Part shown: in pieces, positions 18,649-28,065 of the stretch | How positions within the stretch are numbered: the first letter of the stretch is position 1 | How the letters are laid out: each line of letters opens with the position of its first letter | Assembly (NCBI GenBank): GCA_014323795.1 | Contig: JACONK010000001.1 | Location: 172,219-236,218 of the forward strand | Source: Paracoccaceae bacterium | Lineage (GTDB): Bacteria; Pseudomonadota; Alphaproteobacteria; Rhodobacterales; Rhodobacteraceae | Direction: 5' to 3' | Length of the DNA stretch: 64,000 nucleotides | Notes under the pieces: model-generated | The model's database searches: none | What the model was told of the DNA's origin: nothing | Seen by the model: the letters and a program-made list of their open reading frames with translations, nothing else | Position numbers and translations under genes: made by a program

Positions 18649-19403
18649 CAGTGCGTCCCCCCCAGGTAGGCCTCCTGCACCTTCGCGTTCCCCTTGATTT
18701 TGTCGGGCGTATCTTCCACGATCACCGTTCCCTGGGCCAGTACGCTGATACGTTCAGCCAGGGAAAATACGACGTGCATGTCGTGTTCGATGATCGCCAT
18801 GGTGATTTTGCGCTTGTCCTGGATTTCACCAAGCAGGTCAATCGTGGCATTGGTGTCGGCCCGTGCCATGCCCGCGGTGGGTTCGTCCAGCAGCAGCAGC
18901 TGCGGATCCTGTGCCAGACACATGGCCATTTCCAGGCGCCGCTTGTCACCGCGGCTAAGGCTTTCGGCCTGCATGTCATGCTTTTCGGCCATGGTCACAT
19001 CCACAAGCATTTGTTCCGCCTTTTCGCGGATGTCCGTTTCGTTATGGATGCGGCGCAAGGCATTCAGCTCAAACGAACCGTCGCGTTTGGCGAAGCAGGG
19101 GATCATCACGTTTTCAAGGACTGTAAGATCTCTGAAAATCTCGGGCGTCTGGAACACCCGGCTGACCCCGGCCTGGTTTATTTCGTGCGGTCTGATACCC
19201 AAAAGGGATCGGCCGTTGAAGGTAACCGTGCCTGTGTCCGGTTCAAGCTTGCCGACGAAGCAGTTGAGCAGCGTTGATTTTCCGGCCCCGTTCGGGCCGA
19301 TGATCGCGTGGATCATACCTTCCTGCACATCAAGGTTCACCTCATGCAGGGCCTTCAGGCCACCGAAGGATTTGTTGACGTTCCGGACTTCCAGGATACC
19401 CAA
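18648..19403 (-). CDS. livG: branched-chain/amide ABC transporter ATP-binding protein LivG
   Basis: 251 residues. Walker A GPNGAGKST is at about 37-45, the LivG-type signature SLSRGDKRRLEMAMCLA follows (RGDKRR is the LivG variant), and Walker B is LLLLDEPTAGM, with IEHDMHVVFSLAERISVLAQ near the end. The start is a TTG preceded by GGGAGAAG. It lies 11 bp after livM and overlaps livF, within the five-gene operon SBP-livH-livM-livG-livF. Confidence 0.93.
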   Translation of the reverse strand: MGILEVRNVNKSFGGLKALHEVNLDVQEGMIHAIIGPNGAGKSTLLNCFVGKLEPDTGTVTFNGRSLLGIRPHEINQAGVSRVFQTPEIFRDLTVLENVMIPCFAKRDGSFELNALRRIHNETDIREKAEQMLVDVTMAEKHDMQAESLSRGDKRRLEMAMCLAQDPQLLLLDEPTAGMARADTNATIDLLGEIQDKRKITMAIIEHDMHVVFSLAERISVLAQGTVIVEDTPDKIKGNAKVQEAYLGGTH

Positions 19404-19414
19404 GCGTCTTCTCC

Positions 19415-20623
19415 CTATTCGGCAGGTTTCAGGGCACCCGCGCCGGTTTTGCCGCGGCGGAAGAGCCGGGCAATACGCTGGCCCCCTTCAACAAGACCAC
19501 CGGGCAGAAAGATGACAACGAGCATGAAGATAAGGCCCAGCGTCAGGTGCCAGCCCTTGCCGATAAAGGGATAGACCAGGGTTACCAGCAGGTCTGTCAT
19601 CCAATCCGGGAATACACCGAACCAGGCTTCCAGCGTGGCCTTGTTGATCTTCGAAAAGATGTTTTCAAAATACTTGATCAAACCAGCACCAAGCACAGGG
19701 CCGATCAGCGTCCCGGCCCCGCCAAGGATGGTCATCAGCACCACCTCCCCCGAAGCGGTCCACTGCATGCGTTCTGCGCCTACTTGCGGATCCATGGCGG
19801 CCATCAGTCCTCCGGCAAGACCGGCGTACATGCCAGAGATGACAAAGCATGTCAGCATGTAGGGCCGCGTGTTCAGGCCGGTGTAGTTTAGCCGCTGCTG
19901 ATTCGATTTGATCGCTTTCAGCATCAGGCCAAAGGGTGACCGGAAGATTCGGATTGCGATGTAGAATGCAAGCAGCATGAAAGTTGCGCAGATGTAGTAG
20001 CCCCAGTTGAAGGTGAAGGCCCAGGGACCGACATTGAGGATGAAACTCTCGCTCATCTCCATCCCCAGCAGACTGGGCGCGGGGATGTTACCTGCGCTGT
20101 TCACCGTGCCACCACCCAGGAATCCCGGCATGATGCGCGGATCGTTAAGCGAGGTTTGCAGTCCCGTCTCCCCCCCGGTGATCGGCGTCAGCACCGATGC
20201 GGCAAGCGAGAAAGCCATTTGTGCAAAGGCCAGCGTCAGGATTGAAAAGTAGATGCCTGACCGGCGCAGCGATATCCATCCAATAATCAGCGACACAGCC
20301 CCCGCAACCGCGATGGAAAACAGAATCGCCGGGATCACGTTGATCGACAGGAGCTTCAGCATCCACATGCCGGCGTAGCTGCCCACCCCGAGGAAAGCCG
20401 CGTGGCCGAAGGAAAGGTAGCCCGTCAGGCCGAAGAGGATGTTGAACCCGATGGCAAAGATGCCAAATATCACAAACCGCTGCATCAGGTCCGGATAACC
20501 GGCGTTGAAGGTTTTCCCCATGGCCGAAGTGTCCGGGAACGGGTTCAGCAACAGCGGTGCCGCCGCGACAAGAATGGCCACAATCAGCAGGAGTACCGTG
20601 TCTTTCCTGTTAAGCCCGTACAT
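19415..20623 (-). CDS. livM: branched-chain/amide ABC transporter permease LivM
   Basis: 402 residues with about ten hydrophobic segments. [20 protein letters not shown] (about residues 65-85) and the loop [16 protein letters not shown] are characteristic of LivM permeases. A 60-residue insertion rich in Gly/Pro ([15 protein letters not shown] onward) sits between transmembrane segments, common in the longer members. SD GGAGG lies nine bases before the ATG. Forms the inner-membrane channel with LivH; starts 4 bp after livH ends. Confidence 0.92.
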   Translation of the reverse strand: MYGLNRKDTVLLLIVAILVAAAPLLLNPFPDTSAMGKTFNAGYPDLMQRFVIFGIFAIGFNILFGLTGYLSFGHAAFLGVGSYAGMWMLKLLSINVIPAILFSIAVAGAVSLIIGWISLRRSGIYFSILTLAFAQMAFSLAASVLTPITGGETGLQTSLNDPRIMPGFLGGGTVNSAGNIPAPSLLGMEMSESFILNVGPWAFTFNWGYYICATFMLLAFYIAIRIFRSPFGLMLKAIKSNQQRLNYTGLNTRPYMLTCFVISGMYAGLAGGLMAAMDPQVGAERMQWTASGEVVLMTILGGAGTLIGPVLGAGLIKYFENIFSKINKATLEAWFGVFPDWMTDLLVTLVYPFIGKGWHLTLGLIFMLVVIFLPGGLVEGGQRIARLFRRGKTGAGALKPAE

Positions 20624-20627
20624 TGAA

Positions 20628-21659
20628 TTATTCCTCCATCACACCGCGACGACCCATAAGGCCTCGGGGACGGGTAAGCAGAATGACGATAGCGGCGAGG
20701 TAGATGACAACCTGGTTGATGCCAGGCAGAAACTCGATCACCTCGCGCATGGAGGCGAAACTCTCCAGAATGCCGAGCATGAATCCCGCAAGAATAGCAC
20801 CGGGCAGGGACCCCATACCACCCACAACCACCACAACGAAGGATATCACGAGGAAGTCCATGCCCATGTGGTAATTTGGCGAAACAATCGGCGTATACAT
20901 CACGCCCGCAAGACCCGCCACAGCGGCGGCGACGCCGAACATGATGGTGAAGCGCTTATCGATGTTTATGCCCAGGAGCCCCACCGTTTCACGGTCTGCC
21001 ATGCCTGCCCGCACAACCATCCCGAAGGTGGTGAATTGCAGGAAGGCAAAGACCAGTGCGATCAGCAGTGCAGCGAACAGGAAATAGACGATCCGCCAAT
21101 AGGGGTAGATGATTGCGCCAGGGTCACGCCCGACCAGTGCGCCAAAGTCAAAGGATCCGAACATTGCCTGCGGGGCAGGGGTCGGGATCTGGTTGGCACC
21201 GAAGTAATACTTGATGATTTCCTGCAACACGATAGCCAGGCCAAAGGTAACCAGTATCTGGTCCGCGTGCGGACGTTTGTAAAAATGCCGGATCAGCCCG
21301 CGTTCCATCACGATGCCGATCACTATCATGACGGGAATGGCAAACAGGATAGCCAGGGGGACGGACCAGTCTATGATTGATGCACCTGCCTCTGGTCCGA
21401 ACCAGTCGTTCACATATGGTACATTGACCTTGAGCGGGTTGCCCAGAAAATCCTTCTGGCTTTCATCAAGGAACGTGTAGCTCAGCGTCAGCAGGCGCTG
21501 GAACGTGACGGCACAAAAGGCCCCCAGCATAAAAAGTGCCCCATGCGCAAAGTTAACAACACCGAGTGTGCCGAAGATAAGCGTCAGGCCAAGGGCGATC
21601 AGGGCGTATGCACTGCCCTTATCGAGCCCGTTGAGTATCTGGAGTATAATCTGGTCCAT
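20628..21659 (-). CDS. livH: branched-chain/amide ABC transporter permease LivH
   Basis: 343 residues from MDQIILQIL, polytopic. [20 protein letters not shown] and [16 protein letters not shown] at the N-terminus are the LivH hallmarks, and [20 protein letters not shown] lies near the C-terminus. An insertion of about 50 residues ([11 protein letters not shown] to IIDWSVPLA) separates the first segments. The start at 21659 is taken because the family begins there; the open frame continues 15 codons upstream. The intergenic stretch to the binding protein carries a hairpin. Confidence 0.92.
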   Translation of the reverse strand: MDQIILQILNGLDKGSAYALIALGLTLIFGTLGVVNFAHGALFMLGAFCAVTFQRLLTLSYTFLDESQKDFLGNPLKVNVPYVNDWFGPEAGASIIDWSVPLAILFAIPVMIVIGIVMERGLIRHFYKRPHADQILVTFGLAIVLQEIIKYYFGANQIPTPAPQAMFGSFDFGALVGRDPGAIIYPYWRIVYFLFAALLIALVFAFLQFTTFGMVVRAGMADRETVGLLGINIDKRFTIMFGVAAAVAGLAGVMYTPIVSPNYHMGMDFLVISFVVVVVGGMGSLPGAILAGFMLGILESFASMREVIEFLPGINQVVIYLAAIVILLTRPRGLMGRRGVMEE

Positions 21660-21739
21660 GGATTTTGTCCGGTCCGGTATCGCCGCAGAACCACGCCGGG
21701 GCACCGGGACATGTTATGCGGCCTGGAAGGGGGGTGGTG

Positions 21740-21764
21740 GGGGCCCCGGCAGTGCCGGAACCCC
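21740..21764 (-). terminator. hairpin between the binding-protein gene and livH
   Basis: GGGG-CC-CCGGC-AGT-GCCGG-AA-CCCC forms a stem with one internal loop. It sits between the stop of the substrate-binding protein (21773) and the livH start. There is no U-run, so it may protect the upstream mRNA end or attenuate transcription into the permease genes rather than terminate fully. Confidence 0.4.
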
Positions 21765-21772
21765 AACAGGGA

Positions 21773-23113
21773 TTATGCCCCCGGGTTGCAACTGCCCAAT
21801 TCGCCGCCGAAGATGGAGGCGTCGTAGGTTACTTGCGCCGCTGGCGTCACTTCAACGATTTCCAGCAGGTCGAATTCGGAGGTCGGATTTTCCTTGCCCT
21901 TCACGACAAGCACGTCCTTGAAGCACTGGTGGTCTTCGGCGCGGTAGAGCGTCGGGCCGTTGCCGAGCCCGTCGAATTCCATGCCTTCCAGGGCTTCTAC
22001 GATGCCGCACGGGTTGAACGTGCCAGCCATTTCTGCCGCTTGGGCATAGAGCATGGTTTGCACATAGCAGGTGTGTGCGGCCTGGGACGGCGGGAAGCCA
22101 TACCTCGTGCCGAAGGATTTCACGAAGGCTTTGGAACCTTCGTCCTGCAACGACCAGTGCCAGTTGGTGGATCCGAAGATGCCCTTGACGTTGGCCCCGG
22201 CCCCCTTCGCCATCAGACGCGAATAGAGCGGTACGATGATTTCGAAGTTTTTGCCGTTTGCCTGCGCATCCCGCAGGCCGAATTGAACAGCGGAGGTCAG
22301 GGAATTGACCATGTTGCCGCCGTAGTGGTTCAGCACCAGAACGTCGGCACCGGAGTTCAGAACCGGTGCGATATAGGATGAGAAATCAGTCTGTGCGAGC
22401 GGCGTCTTGACCGCGGCAACAGTTTCCCAGCCCTTGGCTTCCGTGGATGTCCGCACAGCTTCTTCCGTGGTATAGCCCCAGTTGTAGTCGGCTGTCAGGT
22501 GGTAGGCTTTCCGGTCCGTGCCGTAGTTGTCGGCCAGAATCGGTGCCAGCGCGGCCCCGGACATGTAAGAGTTGAAGAAGTGGCGGAAGCCGTTTGCCTT
22601 CTTGTCCTTGCCGGTGGTGTCGTTGGAATGTGTCAGGCCTGCCATGAAGATGATGCCTGCTTCCTGGCAAAGTGCCTGCACAGCCACAGCCACCCCCGAG
22701 CTTGAGCCGCCGGTGATCATGATGGCACCGTCTTTTTCGATCATGGACCGGGCAGAGGCGCGGGCCGCATCCGGCTTCGTCTGGGTATCCCCGGTGACGT
22801 ACTCGACCTTTTTGCCCAGGATACCCGAACCGGTCAGCGCGTTTTTGGAACCGCCAACAGTGAATGTACCCGTCATGCCGCCGTCGCCGTCGCCGTTCAG
22901 ATGGCTGACAGCCAGCTCATAGGCACGCAGTTCGTCTGCACCTTCATCCGCGTAGGGGCCGGTTTGCGGCACGTTGAATCCCAGAATAACCGAAGGGCCG
23001 GTCGGCTCATTCAGGTAGCTTTGGGCTTGCACAATAGTCGGCAATGCCAAGCCTGCACCGACTGCGGCACCGCCGGCCAGAACACCCCGGCGGGTTGATT
23101 TCAGGTGAGCCAT
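21773..23113 (-). CDS. Liv-type ABC transporter substrate-binding protein (Tat-exported)
   Basis: 446 residues, a periplasmic type I binding protein. The N-terminus STRRGVLAGGAAVGAGLALP is a twin-arginine signal ending TIVQAQ. Two-lobed features include PQTGPYADEGADELRAYELA, GGSSSGVAVAVQALCQEA (ligand-site Ser segment) and HSNDTTGK. Length exceeds E. coli LivJ (about 367) and resembles the longer amide/urea-type proteins, so the ligand may be an amide, urea derivative or branched-chain amino acid. First gene of the operon with a clear GGGAGGAAA ribosome site. It is divergent from the regulator at 23370, which could control it. Confidence 0.88.
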   Translation of the reverse strand: MAHLKSTRRGVLAGGAAVGAGLALPTIVQAQSYLNEPTGPSVILGFNVPQTGPYADEGADELRAYELAVSHLNGDGDGGMTGTFTVGGSKNALTGSGILGKKVEYVTGDTQTKPDAARASARSMIEKDGAIMITGGSSSGVAVAVQALCQEAGIIFMAGLTHSNDTTGKDKKANGFRHFFNSYMSGAALAPILADNYGTDRKAYHLTADYNWGYTTEEAVRTSTEAKGWETVAAVKTPLAQTDFSSYIAPVLNSGADVLVLNHYGGNMVNSLTSAVQFGLRDAQANGKNFEIIVPLYSRLMAKGAGANVKGIFGSTNWHWSLQDEGSKAFVKSFGTRYGFPPSQAAHTCYVQTMLYAQAAEMAGTFNPCGIVEALEGMEFDGLGNGPTLYRAEDHQCFKDVLVVKGKENPTSEFDLLEIVEVTPAAQVTYDASIFGGELGSCNPGA

Positions 23114-23298
23114 AGATTTCCTCCCGATGAGCTCAGTTGTTTAAGGGAAGGAAGGTTGCGTCAAACGACTTATTCCTCCCCGATAAAATTTAACAGCCGG
23201 ATTATCGTTTGTGTCTGTGAAACAGACAATAAATCATTCAAACACCTGGATATTTTTGTAAAATTATTTTCTTCTGCAAAAGCATTTGTGTGAAAATA

Positions 23299-23326
23299 TT
23301 GACTCAGACCACAGCCGGAATAGTAT
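23299..23326 (+). promoter_or_regulatory. candidate promoter of the XRE-family regulator
   Basis: TTGACT (23299-23304) and TAGTAT (23321-23326) are 16 bp apart within an AT-rich island (about 23170-23330) that contrasts with the G+C-rich surroundings. The island separates two divergent genes, so operators for both may be here. Confidence 0.45.
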
Positions 23327-23369
23327 AAAACCGGTGAAACAAGGTGATCCCGGGTCGGGGCAAACTACT

Positions 23370-24599
23370 ATGGTACGCACACTTCTGGGAACGCGCCTGC
23401 GCGAAAGACGCCGTGCACAATGCATGACTCAGGTCGCTTTGGCGCAGGCGGTTGGAATATCGCCGTCATACCTGAATCTGATCGAACACAATAAACGCGG
23501 CATCGCCGGGCGTACGCTGATTGCCCTTGCGCGAGAACTCAAAATTCCGGTGTCAGAAATTTCTGGTGAAGGGGATGAAGACACGATCAACCAGATTCTG
23601 GAATCTGCCCATGCCGCTGTGGATGTTTCGGTGGAGGCAGGTCGCATCGAAGAGTTTGTGGCCCGCTTCCCCGGCTGGGCCCGCCTTGTTGCCCGCCTTT
23701 CAGGGATAACCCGCAGCCAGTCGGAGCGGTTGCGCGCCCTGTATGACCGGATGGCCCATGATCCGTTCCTGTCAGAGACGATGCACGAAATCCTGTCGAA
23801 CATTACCGCAATCCGGTCCACGTCGGAGATTTTGGCATCCTCCGAAATGTCCAAAGACGTGCAGGCCCGCTTTCTGGCCAATTTGTCGGCAGAGAGTGCA
23901 CGACTGTCTGCCAGTGCACAGGCGATGGTCGAATACTTTGACACCAAGCCGTTGGAAGAACAGGCACCGGATGATGCAGGCTCTTTCTGGCCCGCCCCGG
24001 ATAACCCGTCGGCACCCCCGCATCCCCGGGCCAATCCGCTGCCCCGTCAGTTTACAAAGAGCCTGAATGAAATCCTGGTCACCATGCCGACCCATCAGTT
24101 TGTTGAGGCCGCCCGCATCCTGGCGTACGACCCGCTGCGGCTGGCCGATTATTTTGAGGTGACGCCCCGGCAGGTGCTGTTCCGGCTGGCTGACGTGCCC
24201 GAAGATGTTGACTTTCCGTGCTTCGGCCTGATTGAATGCGACATGTCGGGTGCGGTTCTGTTGCGCAAGCCGATACCCGCACTGGACCCGCCGCAACATA
24301 CCGGTGCATGTCCGCTCTGGCCTGTCTACCGCGCTTTTGCGCGGCCCCGACAAATGCTGCGGGCGGTTCTTGACCTGCCGTCAGGGGGGCGGGTGATGTC
24401 TTATGCTGTCGCGAACGCGACCGGGCACGGAGGCTATGACATGCCGCCGATGATGCGGTCTGTTATGGCATTTTCGTCCGACCTGCGGGTCTTTCCCCCG
24501 GCCCGGGATATCCGTTCGCCTGTGCCGGTGGGGCTGCATTGTTCTGTCTGCCCGCGGAAGCACTGCGCAGACAGGCGGGCGGATTATATTCTTGCCTAA
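23370..24599 (+). CDS. XRE-type regulator of the short-chain fatty acyl family (ScfR/RamB-like) with a HisKA-like segment
   Basis: About 409 residues from MVRTLLGTR. An N-terminal Cro/C1-type helix-turn-helix (TQVALAQAVGISPSYLNLIE, about 20-40) binds DNA. Residues about 131-190 (DPFLSETMHEILSNITAIRS onward) resemble the dimerisation helix of histidine kinases, including an H-E-x4-I-T-A-I box with His at about 139. The C-terminal half has GACPLWPVYRAF and the Cys cluster HCSVCPRKHC, characteristic of the short-chain fatty acyl regulator domain (DUF2083). Family members control acyl-CoA/propionate metabolism; the target here is not known. An upstream ATG at 23286 would add 28 poorly conserved residues and overlap the promoter, so it is rejected. 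Confidence 0.8.
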   Translation: MVRTLLGTRLRERRRAQCMTQVALAQAVGISPSYLNLIEHNKRGIAGRTLIALARELKIPVSEISGEGDEDTINQILESAHAAVDVSVEAGRIEEFVARFPGWARLVARLSGITRSQSERLRALYDRMAHDPFLSETMHEILSNITAIRSTSEILASSEMSKDVQARFLANLSAESARLSASAQAMVEYFDTKPLEEQAPDDAGSFWPAPDNPSAPPHPRANPLPRQFTKSLNEILVTMPTHQFVEAARILAYDPLRLADYFEVTPRQVLFRLADVPEDVDFPCFGLIECDMSGAVLLRKPIPALDPPQHTGACPLWPVYRAFARPRQMLRAVLDLPSGGRVMSYAVANATGHGGYDMPPMMRSVMAFSSDLRVFPPARDIRSPVPVGLHCSVCPRKHCADRRADYILA

Positions 24600-24695
24600 G
24601 GCGGGCCTGCGGCGGCACCGTGCAGACTTGCCTTATGCATCCCTCTTGCCCTGCATACCATATGGCTTTATTTTCCGCGAGGCTTCGGGAGGCAG

Positions 24696-25280
24696 ATGTT
24701 CAAGAGACGGCCAAAGGTTCAGATCACTTCGGAACGGGTGATGTTGCGCATGCCGACGATGGCGGACCATGCGGACTGGGCGCACCTGCGGCGGACGGGC
24801 GAAGCGTTTCTGAAACCCTGGGAGCCAGCCTGGGCACCGGATCATTTCACCCGGCGTGCGTTTTCCAGCCGGGTATTCTGTGCCAGGAAAGCCTACGAAT
24901 CCGGTAAGGGGCTGCCGCTGCTCATCTTCCGGCTTGAAGATGAGCAGCTTCTGGGGGCCGTCACGCTCGACAATATCCGGCGAGGGCCTGCGCAGTCAGC
25001 CACGCTCGGCTATTGGCTGGGTGAAAAGTTTGTGCGCCAGGGTTTCATGTCAGAGGCGATCCGGGCCGTGGTGCACTATGCCTTTGACAGCCTTGACCTT
25101 AGCCGCGTGAAGGCCGCGACCCTGCCTGAAAATGCGGCCTCGCGCAGGCTTCTTGAAAAAACCGGATTCAAATACGAAGGCGTCGCCCAGGCCTATCTGC
25201 AGATTGCCGGCCGGTGGCGCACCCACGTCTTATATGCAAATCTGCGGCATGACAGACGGGGTAAAACTGATGCGGGCTAG
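24696..25280 (+). CDS. rimJ: GNAT N-acetyltransferase, RimJ-like
   Basis: 194 residues with GGGAGG directly before the ATG. RLMLR-like start (ERVMLRMPTMADHADW), the LGYWLGEKFVRQGFMSEAIR acetyl-CoA loop, and RVKAATLPENAASRRLLEKT then GFKYEGVAQAYLQIAGRW are typical of RimJ/RimL ribosomal-protein alanine N-acetyltransferases. RimJ acetylates the N-terminus of ribosomal protein S5 in E. coli; the exact target here is inferred. The following gene starts inside its last codons. Confidence 0.85.
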   Translation: MFKRRPKVQITSERVMLRMPTMADHADWAHLRRTGEAFLKPWEPAWAPDHFTRRAFSSRVFCARKAYESGKGLPLLIFRLEDEQLLGAVTLDNIRRGPAQSATLGYWLGEKFVRQGFMSEAIRAVVHYAFDSLDLSRVKAATLPENAASRRLLEKTGFKYEGVAQAYLQIAGRWRTHVLYANLRHDRRGKTDAG

Positions 25281-26079
25281 AACAGCGGCAATTCTGATTG
25301 CAACCGTCCTGCCTGCAGCCGCGCAGGATCGCACTCCCTCTCACTGCATGGCTTTTGCCGGAAATGCCCCGCAGCTCCGCTATGTCGCCGCCCGGGACAG
25401 TTTGGTGAAGGATGAGGTACTGATTTCTTACATTGCCCACTCAATGTACATGATAGATACGGCGGGTGGCCTGCGGGTAATGACGGACTACAACGGTTTT
25501 ATCGGCAATGCCCGGCAGCCGGATGTGGTGACCATGAACGTCGGTCATTCGTCCCATTACACCGATACCCCCGCCCCGGAAATCAGGCATGTGCTGCGGG
25601 GCTGGGATCCGGAAGGCGGCGTGGCTGATCACAGGCTCGACCTGGGCGAGATGCTCGTGCGTAACGTGACAACCGACATCCGCTCCGCTTTCACCGGGCA
25701 GATTCCGGACGGGAACTCGATTTTCATCTTCGAGGTTGCGGGTATGTGTATCGGGCATCTGGGCCACCTGCACCACGTTCCGACGGATGAGCAGTTCGCC
25801 CGGATCGGGCGGCTTGATATTGTGATGGCAGCCGTGGATGGCGGGCTAACGATTGATCTGCCGGCGATGATTCGGATCATGAAACGGTTCAGGGCCCGCG
25901 TGGTTCTGCCGATGCACTGGTTTGGCGATGGTACGCTGGACGCGTTTCTGGCAGGTATGCGCGATACGTTCGAGATTATCCGGCTTGAAGGACCGGTATT
26001 GAAGATGTCGCCGGATCGGCTGCCATCAAGGCCGACGGTCCTTGTGCCCCTGCCGCGGTACCTCGAAGAATCAGAATAG
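25270..26079 (+). CDS. secreted MBL-fold (UlaG-type) metallo-hydrolase
   Basis: About 269 residues. The start MRARTAAILIATVLPAAAQ looks like a Sec signal peptide, so the enzyme is periplasmic. The fold resembles the Lactamase_B_3/UlaG group: ISYIAHSMYMIDTAGGLRVM near the start, MNVGHSSHYTDT in place of the canonical HxHxDH, FEVAGMCIGHLGHLHHVPTD (His ligands) and VVLPMHWFGDGT. Metal-ligand geometry is therefore plausible but divergent. The chosen ATG at 25270 follows GGGG at good spacing and gives the signal peptide; 25249 is an alternative and the frame is open further back inside rimJ. Substrate unknown. Confidence 0.78.
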   Translation: MRARTAAILIATVLPAAAQDRTPSHCMAFAGNAPQLRYVAARDSLVKDEVLISYIAHSMYMIDTAGGLRVMTDYNGFIGNARQPDVVTMNVGHSSHYTDTPAPEIRHVLRGWDPEGGVADHRLDLGEMLVRNVTTDIRSAFTGQIPDGNSIFIFEVAGMCIGHLGHLHHVPTDEQFARIGRLDIVMAAVDGGLTIDLPAMIRIMKRFRARVVLPMHWFGDGTLDAFLAGMRDTFEIIRLEGPVLKMSPDRLPSRPTVLVPLPRYLEESE

Positions 26080-26081
26080 CC

Positions 26082-27470
26082 TTGCTGACCCCCGCCACAC
26101 CTGAATTTGCCGCGATTAACGGGTTGCGGGCGATGCCTGCCCCGCCCGCCTATCTGGAAGACCCCCGTGACATTGCCCGGGGTCACGGCCTGTTGGTGCG
26201 CCCGGAAACCACAGCGGAAGTTGCGCATATTCTTCGCGTTTGTGCGCAGGCACGGGTGGGTGTGGTGCCCTATGGCGGCGGTACGGGCCTGGTTGGCGGA
26301 CAGGTGGCCGGGGATGGTCCGGCACCGCTGATTCTGTCGCTGGAGCGTATGGCGGCAATCCGGACCGTGGATACGGCGGCGGGGATTTTGGTAGCGGAAG
26401 CCGGCGCACCGCTGGCAAAGGTGCAGGCAGCGGCCGGCGGGGCAGGGCAGTTGTTTCCCCTGTCGCTCGCCAGCGAAGGCACCGCGCATGTCGGAGGCAT
26501 CTTGGCGACCAATGCGGGCGGTGTTCAGGTGCTGCGTTACGGCATGGCGCGCGACCTGTGTCTGGGGGTGGAATCAGTGCTGCCTGACGGTGCCATCCAC
26601 CACGGACTGACCGGGCTGCGCAAGGATAACACCGGCTATGATCTGCGGCATTTGCTGATTGGCTCCGAAGGTACGCTGGCGGTGATCACGGCGGCGAGTT
26701 TGCGGCTGTTCCCCCGCCCGGCGGAACAGGTTACGGTCCTGGCACCTGTGGTATCCCCTGTGGCTGCGATATCCCTGCTGTCACGGTTGCAGGACGAAAC
26801 CGGGGGGCTGCTGACGGCCTTTGAATTGATCAGCGGGCAGGGGCTGCACTTTCTGGCCAAGGTGATGCCCCGGATCCGCCGGATCTTCGATCCCGCACCG
26901 GACTGGATGGTGCTTGTGGAGGCAGGGGCCGGGCGCGACAGCGGGATCGAAGCCGCCGTGTCCCGGGGGTTTATGGCGGGGATGGATGCGGGCGAAACGC
27001 TTGACGTGCGTGTGGCGCGGTCAGGTCGGCAGCGGACTGATTTCTGGACCCTGCGGGAAAGCCTCCCGGCTGCGAACCGTGTAATCGGGGCTGTTTCGAG
27101 CCACGATATCAGCGTCCCGATCAATGCGGTGCCGGAGTTTGTGGACCGCGGAGCGGATGTGATCGCCTCCCTGGGGCCCCTGCGGATCAACTGCTTCGGG
27201 CATCTGGGCGACGGCAATCTGCACTACAATATCTTTCCTCCGGAAGGGGAGGCGGCAAGCATCTGGCTGCCTCTGCGCGGCGAGGTGAGCGAGGCAATCT
27301 ACCAACTGGTCGCGGATCTGGGCGGATCGATTTCAGCAGAACATGGTATCGGACGGTTCAGGCGTCAGGTGCTGGCGCGCTACGCGGATCCTGCGAAACT
27401 GGCAGCCATGCGCACGATCAAGGCAGCCCTTGATCCGGCGGGGATCATGAACCCGGGGGCTGTGCTTTGA
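26082..27470 (+). CDS. FAD-linked oxidase (GlcD/D-2-hydroxyacid dehydrogenase family)
   Basis: 462 residues. The PCMH-type FAD-binding half has VVPYGGGTGLVGGQV, LSLASEGTAHVGGILATNAG, RYGMARDLCLGVESVLPDG and LRHLLIGSEGTLAVITAASL. The C-terminal half has NCFGHLGDGNLHYNIFPPEG and AEHGIGRFRR, the His/Glu metal and substrate segments of D-2-hydroxyacid dehydrogenases, ending ALDPAGIMNPGAVL. Likely substrates are D-lactate, glycolate or D-2-hydroxyglutarate. The start is TTG two bases after the previous stop. Convergent with apt. Confidence 0.87.
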   Translation: MLTPATPEFAAINGLRAMPAPPAYLEDPRDIARGHGLLVRPETTAEVAHILRVCAQARVGVVPYGGGTGLVGGQVAGDGPAPLILSLERMAAIRTVDTAAGILVAEAGAPLAKVQAAAGGAGQLFPLSLASEGTAHVGGILATNAGGVQVLRYGMARDLCLGVESVLPDGAIHHGLTGLRKDNTGYDLRHLLIGSEGTLAVITAASLRLFPRPAEQVTVLAPVVSPVAAISLLSRLQDETGGLLTAFELISGQGLHFLAKVMPRIRRIFDPAPDWMVLVEAGAGRDSGIEAAVSRGFMAGMDAGETLDVRVARSGRQRTDFWTLRESLPAANRVIGAVSSHDISVPINAVPEFVDRGADVIASLGPLRINCFGHLGDGNLHYNIFPPEGEAASIWLPLRGEVSEAIYQLVADLGGSISAEHGIGRFRRQVLARYADPAKLAAMRTIKAALDPAGIMNPGAVL

Positions 27471-27530
27471 GTGGATAGCCGGGGTGCGGCCAACCCGGCA
27501 CCTGCGCGCCACAGGCATTTCGCGCTGCTT

Positions 27531-28061
27531 TCAAACACCTCGGAACGCGCACAGCACATCGACTGGTACGCCAAGCCCGCGCACCACATCCGCGCCCCCC
27601 AGCTCCGGCAGATCAATGATGAATCCGGCTCTGGCCACCTGGCCACCCAGCCGCTCAATCAGCCGAATGCCCGCTGCCGCCGTCCCGCCGGTGGCGATCA
27701 GGTCATCGATCAGCACCACCTTTTCGCCAGCCGTGATAGCGTCATCATGCAGTTCCATCGCCGCAGTGCCGTATTCAAGCCTGTACTCTTCCGAGATGGT
27801 CGTTCCCGGCAGTTTGCCCGCCTTCCGCACAGGCACGAAGCCCAGCCCCAGCCGATCCGCGACAGCACCGCCGATAATGAACCCGCGCGCCTCAAGCCCG
27901 GCGATCTTGTCCGCATCCGCATTCCCGTAGAGGCTTGCCATCTGATCGACCGCCATCCGAAACCCGTCCGGGGCACCAAACAGCGTTGTCACGTCCCGAA
28001 ACATTATTCCCTTATGCGGGAAATCCGGGATCGTCCGGAGGTAATCTGCCAAATCCTTCAT
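27531..28061 (-). CDS. apt: adenine phosphoribosyltransferase
   Basis: 176 residues from [19 protein letters not shown], the canonical Apt start. The PRPP-binding loop [20 protein letters not shown] is near residues 115-135, with [18 protein letters not shown] and [20 protein letters not shown] upstream. Converts adenine plus PRPP to AMP. It begins 4 bp after mtnP, an informative pairing because MtnP releases the adenine that Apt recycles. The longer frame to 28127 overlaps mtnP and is rejected. Confidence 0.95.
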   Translation of the reverse strand: MKDLADYLRTIPDFPHKGIMFRDVTTLFGAPDGFRMAVDQMASLYGNADADKIAGLEARGFIIGGAVADRLGLGFVPVRKAGKLPGTTISEEYRLEYGTAAMELHDDAITAGEKVVLIDDLIATGGTAAAGIRLIERLGGQVARAGFIIDLPELGGADVVRGLGVPVDVLCAFRGV

Positions 28062-28065
28062 GGTC

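Noticed and set aside
20505-21380. 291-codon plus-strand His/Asp-rich open frame opposite livH
   Set aside because: Antisense shadow; hydrophobic permease codons read in reverse give His/Gln/Asp-rich nonsense.
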